This document shows positions 41,246 through 44,786 of a DNA stretch of 44,786 bases, in pieces. The first letter of the stretch is position 1. The number at the start of each line of letters is the position of its first letter. Made by a program: the position numbers and the translations under genes. This stretch comes from Flavobacterium sp. HTF (GTDB lineage Bacteria; Bacteroidota; Bacteroidia; Flavobacteriales; Flavobacteriaceae). Location: positions 1 to 44,786 of the forward strand of contig NZ_QETH01000035.1 in assembly GCF_003105115.1 (NCBI RefSeq), written 5' to 3'. The notes below the pieces were generated by a model. It saw only the letters and a program-made list of their open reading frames with translations, was not told the origin of the DNA and did no database searches.

Positions 41246-41629
41246 ATGCCAACAATTCAACAATTAGTAAGAACAGGAAGAACTCAGATAACTAAGAAGA
41301 GTAAATCGGTTGCTTTAGATTCTTGTCCTCAAAGAAGAGGGGTTTGTACGCGTGTTTACACTACTACACCAAAAAAACCAAACTCTGCAATGCGTAAAGT
41401 TGCGCGTGTACGTTTGACAAATGGTAATGAAGTGAATGCTTACATCCCTGGAGAAGGACACAATTTACAAGAGCACTCGATAGTATTAGTTAGAGGTGGA
41501 AGGGTAAAAGATTTACCAGGTGTTAGATATCATATCGTTCGTGGAGCGCTTGACACGTCAGGAGTTGCAGGAAGAACGCAAAGAAGATCTAAGTACGGTG
41601 CTAAACGCCCAAAAGAAGCAAAAAAGTAA
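41246..41629 (+). CDS. rpsL: 30S ribosomal protein S12
   Basis: A 127-residue decoding-centre protein. The conserved [13 protein letters not shown] block and [20 protein letters not shown] followed by GVRY are intact; the lysines at the two classic streptomycin-resistance positions (TPKKPNS and GRVKDLP) are the sensitive form. It is first in the rpsL-rpsG-fusA-rpsJ operon. The spacer to rpsG (118 bases) is unusually long for this operon and is filled by a heptamer array. Confidence 0.98.
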
Positions 41630-41638
41630 TTTAAAACG

Positions 41639-41729
41639 TTAAGAGTTGGAGGTTAGGAGTTAAGGTGAGAGATTGAAAACGTAAGTCGTAGATCTGTAGC
41701 ACATAACATTTAACGGATAACCTATAACT
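41639..41729. repeat. Thirteen in-phase heptamers between rpsL and rpsG
   Basis: The 91 bases divide exactly into GTTAAGA, GTTGGAG, GTTAGGA, GTTAAGG, TGAGAGA, TTGAAAA, CGTAAGT, CGTAGAT, CTGTAGC, ACATAAC, ATTTAAC, GGATAAC, CTATAAC. The first four begin GTT and the last four end TAAC, so the outer arms are inverted in their conserved bases only. Lies inside an essential, highly expressed operon. Confidence 0.75.
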
Positions 41730-41747
41730 TTTTATTAAAAAAAAGAC

Positions 41748-42224
41748 ATGAGAAAAAGAGCGGCAAAGAAAAGACCACTTTTACCAGATCCAAGGTTTAA
41801 TGACCAATTGGTAACACGTTTTGTAAACAACTTAATGTGGGATGGTAAGAAATCTACAGCTTTCAAAGTATTTTATGATGCAATTGACATCATCGAATCT
41901 AAGAAACAAGATTCAGAAAAATCTTCATTGGAAATCTGGAAAGATGCTTTAACAAACGTTATGCCTCACGTAGAAGTACGTAGTCGTAGAGTAGGTGGAG
42001 CTACATTTCAAATTCCAATGCAAATTAGACCAGACAGAAAAATTTCTATGGCAATGAAGTGGTTAATACTTTATTCTAGAAGAAGAAATGAAAAATCTAT
42101 GGCACAACGTTTAGCGTCAGAATGTTTAGCTGCTGCTAAAGAAGAAGGTGCTGCGGTTAAAAAAAGAATGGATACTCACAAGATGGCAGAGGCTAATAAA
42201 GCTTTCTCTCACTTTAGATTTTAA
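41748..42224 (+). CDS. rpsG: 30S ribosomal protein S7
   Basis: A 158-residue head protein of the small subunit that nucleates 16S rRNA folding. MRKRAAKKRPLLPDPRFNDQ is followed by LVTRFVNNLMWDGKKSTAFK, and PHVEVRSRRVGGATFQIPMQ is diagnostic. In other bacteria S7 represses the str operon; no such site was identified here. fusA follows after 10 bases. Confidence 0.98.
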   Translation: MRKRAAKKRPLLPDPRFNDQLVTRFVNNLMWDGKKSTAFKVFYDAIDIIESKKQDSEKSSLEIWKDALTNVMPHVEVRSRRVGGATFQIPMQIRPDRKISMAMKWLILYSRRRNEKSMAQRLASECLAAAKEEGAAVKKRMDTHKMAEANKAFSHFRF

Positions 42225-42234
42225 TTCGTAAGAA

Positions 42235-44391
42235 ATGGCTAGAGATTTAAAATATACAAGAAATATCGGAATTGCTGCTCATATTGATGCTGGTAAAACA
42301 ACAACAACTGAGCGTATCCTTTTTTATACTGGAAAGTCACATAAAATTGGTGAAGTGCACGATGGTGCTGCAACAATGGACTGGATGGCTCAAGAGCAAG
42401 AAAGAGGTATTACAATTACTTCAGCTGCAACAACTTGTGAGTGGAATTTTCCAACTGAACAAGGTAAGCTTTTGCCTGAATCATTGCCATACCACTTTAA
42501 TATTATTGATACTCCTGGACACGTTGACTTTACTGTAGAGGTAAACCGTTCTTTACGTGTACTTGATGGTTTAGTTTTCTTATTTAGTGCTGTTGACGGT
42601 GTTGAACCTCAATCAGAAACTAACTGGAGACTTGCTGATCAGTACAGAGTTCCTCGTATGGGATTCGTAAACAAAATGGACCGTCAGGGATCTAACTTTT
42701 TGGCAGTTTGTCAACAAGTTCGTGATATGTTAAAATCAAATGCTGTTGCGATCACTTTGCCAATTGGTGAAGAGAATGATTTCAAAGGTGTTGTAGATTT
42801 AGTTAAAAACCAGGCTATCATTTGGCATGATGCAACTCAAGGGGCAACTTTTGATATTGTTGAAATTCCTGCTGATATGGTTGCAGAGGTTAAAGAATAC
42901 AGATCTATTCTTATTGAGGCGGTTGCTGACTACGATGAAAATCTTTTAGAGAAATTCATGGAAGATGAAAACTCTATCACAGAGGAAGAAATCAACAACG
43001 CTTTAAGAGCTGCTACTATGGATATGGCTATCATCCCGATGATTGCTGGTTCTTCTTTCAAAAACAAAGGAGTTCAGTTCATGTTAGATGCAGTTTGTAA
43101 ATATTTGCCTTCTCCAATGGACAAGGAAGGTATCGAAGGAATTCATCCTGATGATGCTGAATTGTTAGAAGAAGATCAAACTAAAATTTTGCGTAAACCA
43201 GATGTAAAAGAGCCATTCGCTGCTTTGGCGTTTAAAATTGCTACTGACCCATTCGTAGGTCGTTTAGCTTTCTTCCGTGCTTACTCTGGGCGTTTAGATG
43301 CTGGTTCTTATGTTTTGAACACTCGTTCAGGAAATAAAGAAAGAATTTCTCGTATCTACCAAATGCATGCTAACAAACAAAATCCAATCGAATTTATTGA
43401 GGCTGGAGATATTGGAGCTGCTGTTGGATTTAAAGATATTAAAACTGGAGATACATTGTGTGATGAAAAACACCCGATTATTCTTGAGTCTATGAAATTC
43501 CCTGCGCCGGTAATCGGTATTGCAATTGAGCCTAAAACTAAAGCTGACGTTGATAAAATGGGTATGGCTTTGGCTAAATTAGCTGAAGAAGATCCAACAT
43601 TTACTGTTAGAACAGATGAGGCTTCAGGGCAAACTATTATCTCAGGTATGGGTGAGCTTCACTTAGATATCTTAGTAGATCGTATGAAACGTGAATTTAA
43701 AGTTGAAGTAAACCAAGGTGAGCCTCAAGTTGAATATAAAGAAGCGTTTACAAGAACTGCTACGCACAGAGAAACTTACAAGAAACAATCAGGGGGTCGT
43801 GGTAAATTCGGTGATATCGTATTTACACTTGAGCCAGCTGACGAAGTTGATGGTAAAGTTCCTGTTGGATTGCAGTTTATTAATGCAGTAAAAGGTGGTA
43901 ACGTTCCTAAAGAATATATTCCATCTGTAGAAAAAGGTTTCCGTGAAGCTATGAAAACTGGTCCTTTGGCTGGTTATCAAGTGGATAGTTTGAAAGTAAC
44001 TTTGACAGACGGATCTTTCCACCCTGTCGATTCTGATGCTCTTTCTTTTGAATTAGCGGCAAGAATGGGTTATAGAGAGGTAGCTAAAGCTGCTGGGGCA
44101 ATTATTCTTGAACCAATCATGAAAATGGAAGTTATTACTCCTGAAGAAAACATGGGAGATATCGTAGGTGATATCAACCGTCGTAGAGGTCAGGTTAATG
44201 ACATGGGTGACAGAAACGGTGCTAAAACTATTAAAGCTGATGTGCCTTTATCAGAAATGTTTGGATATGTAACAACATTAAGAACATTATCTTCTGGTAG
44301 AGCAACTTCAACAATGGAGTTTTCTCACTATGCAGAAACACCTTCTAATATTTCAGAAGCTGTAATTAAAAAAGCAAAAGGTAACGCTTAA
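42235..44391 (+). CDS. fusA: Elongation factor G
   Basis: A 718-residue translocation GTPase. G1 AHIDAGKT is at 15-22, G3 DTPGH at 92-96 and G4 NKMD at 146-149. The switch stretch [20 protein letters not shown] is followed by a short insert (about 72-86) before DTPGH that I associate with this phylum. Domain IV-V signatures ([40 protein letters not shown]) are intact. It is the canonical copy within the str operon; rpsJ follows after 11 bases. Confidence 0.98.
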   Translation: MARDLKYTRNIGIAAHIDAGKTTTTERILFYTGKSHKIGEVHDGAATMDWMAQEQERGITITSAATTCEWNFPTEQGKLLPESLPYHFNIIDTPGHVDFTVEVNRSLRVLDGLVFLFSAVDGVEPQSETNWRLADQYRVPRMGFVNKMDRQGSNFLAVCQQVRDMLKSNAVAITLPIGEENDFKGVVDLVKNQAIIWHDATQGATFDIVEIPADMVAEVKEYRSILIEAVADYDENLLEKFMEDENSITEEEINNALRAATMDMAIIPMIAGSSFKNKGVQFMLDAVCKYLPSPMDKEGIEGIHPDDAELLEEDQTKILRKPDVKEPFAALAFKIATDPFVGRLAFFRAYSGRLDAGSYVLNTRSGNKERISRIYQMHANKQNPIEFIEAGDIGAAVGFKDIKTGDTLCDEKHPIILESMKFPAPVIGIAIEPKTKADVDKMGMALAKLAEEDPTFTVRTDEASGQTIISGMGELHLDILVDRMKREFKVEVNQGEPQVEYKEAFTRTATHRETYKKQSGGRGKFGDIVFTLEPADEVDGKVPVGLQFINAVKGGNVPKEYIPSVEKGFREAMKTGPLAGYQVDSLKVTLTDGSFHPVDSDALSFELAARMGYREVAKAAGAIILEPIMKMEVITPEENMGDIVGDINRRRGQVNDMGDRNGAKTIKADVPLSEMFGYVTTLRTLSSGRATSTMEFSHYAETPSNISEAVIKKAKGNA

Positions 44392-44402
44392 TTCTTAAGA
44401 AA

Positions 44403-44708
44403 ATGAGTCAAAAAATCAGAATAAAACTAAAATCTTACGATCACATGTTGGTAGATAAATCTGCTGAAAAGATCGTAAAAACAGTAAAAACTACTGGGGC
44501 AGTTGTAACAGGTCCAATTCCGTTACCAACTCACAAAAAACTTTTCACTGTACTACGTTCTCCGCACGTTAACAAAAAAGCGAGAGAGCAATTTGAAGTA
44601 ATGTCATACAAGAGATTGATTGATATTTATTCATCTTCATCTAAAACTATTGATGCTTTAATGAAACTTGAATTGCCAAGTGGAGTTGAAGTAGAGATCA
44701 AAGTATAA
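44403..44708 (+). CDS. rpsJ: 30S ribosomal protein S10
   Basis: A 101-residue small-subunit protein that also acts in transcription antitermination with Nus[21 protein letters not shown] and [20 protein letters not shown] are diagnostic. In Escherichia coli it opens the S10 operon; here it closes the visible str genes and a terminator-like hairpin follows 23 bases later. Confidence 0.98.
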
Positions 44709-44731
44709 TTTTTTTATTATATTTTATATAT

Positions 44732-44764
44732 AAAAGCGAGGCATTTATGTCTCGCTTTTTTTTG
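44732..44764 (+). terminator. Terminator-like hairpin after rpsJ
   Basis: AAAAGCGAGGCA (44732-44743) pairs with TGTCTCGCTTTT (44748-44759) with one G-T pair, loop TTTA. T residues run on to 44763. It separates rpsJ from whatever follows, expected to be rplC in this phylum. Confidence 0.85.
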
Positions 44765-44786
44765 TTTGTTGAAGATGTTTTTTTTA

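Overview
The window is chromosomal DNA from a member of the Bacteroidota, most likely Flavobacterium or a close relative. The supporting signs are AT-rich sequence; promoters of the Bacteroidetes type (TTTG about 19-20 bases before TAnnTTTG); many TonB-dependent, SusC/SusD and lipoprotein genes; an S46 dipeptidyl-peptidase; and the gene order rpsL-rpsG-fusA-rpsJ. It holds about 35 protein genes. I saw no tRNA, rRNA, CRISPR array or insertion sequence.

Left end (1-5.7 kb): the start of a GbsR/MarR-like regulator faces away from a tyrosinase locus. The locus has two small proteins of uncertain family, each with its own terminator and with closely matching promoter regions. After them comes an apparent operon: a cysteine-containing four-helix membrane protein, a fungal-type tyrosinase, and a large lipoprotein with a single CxxCH haem site. 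This is the least conventional gene set in the window.

Middle (5.8-33 kb): mostly household genes. These are a CPA1 Na+/H+ antiporter, a SanA-like protein, an M3 peptidase, purK-purE, a TonB receptor, a PQQ-type sugar dehydrogenase-like lipoprotein, hpt, adk, a CNNM/CorC-like protein, obg, an S46 peptidase, a TPR protein, mpl, radC, a YjjG-like phosphatase, rarA, a rhomboid protease, a DUF2490 protein and rlmB.

Right end (33-44.8 kb): a minus-strand cluster (Omp85-like barrel, SusC, SusD, SusE/F-position lipoprotein) closes with a strong terminator and has no linked degradative enzyme. The plus-strand str operon (rpsL, rpsG, fusA, rpsJ) follows from a near-consensus promoter, with a terminator-like hairpin after rpsJ.

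The most unusual non-coding signal is a set of gene spacers built from 7-base words kept in strict 7-base phase, often as two inverted arms: 9087-9114, 12616-12678, 20862-20944, 25118-25166 and 41639-41729. The words differ between and within elements but the phase is kept, for 13 consecutive heptamers in the rpsL-rpsG spacer. One array supplies the stop codon and last four codons of purK. Ordinary slippage of one repeat unit does not explain this well.
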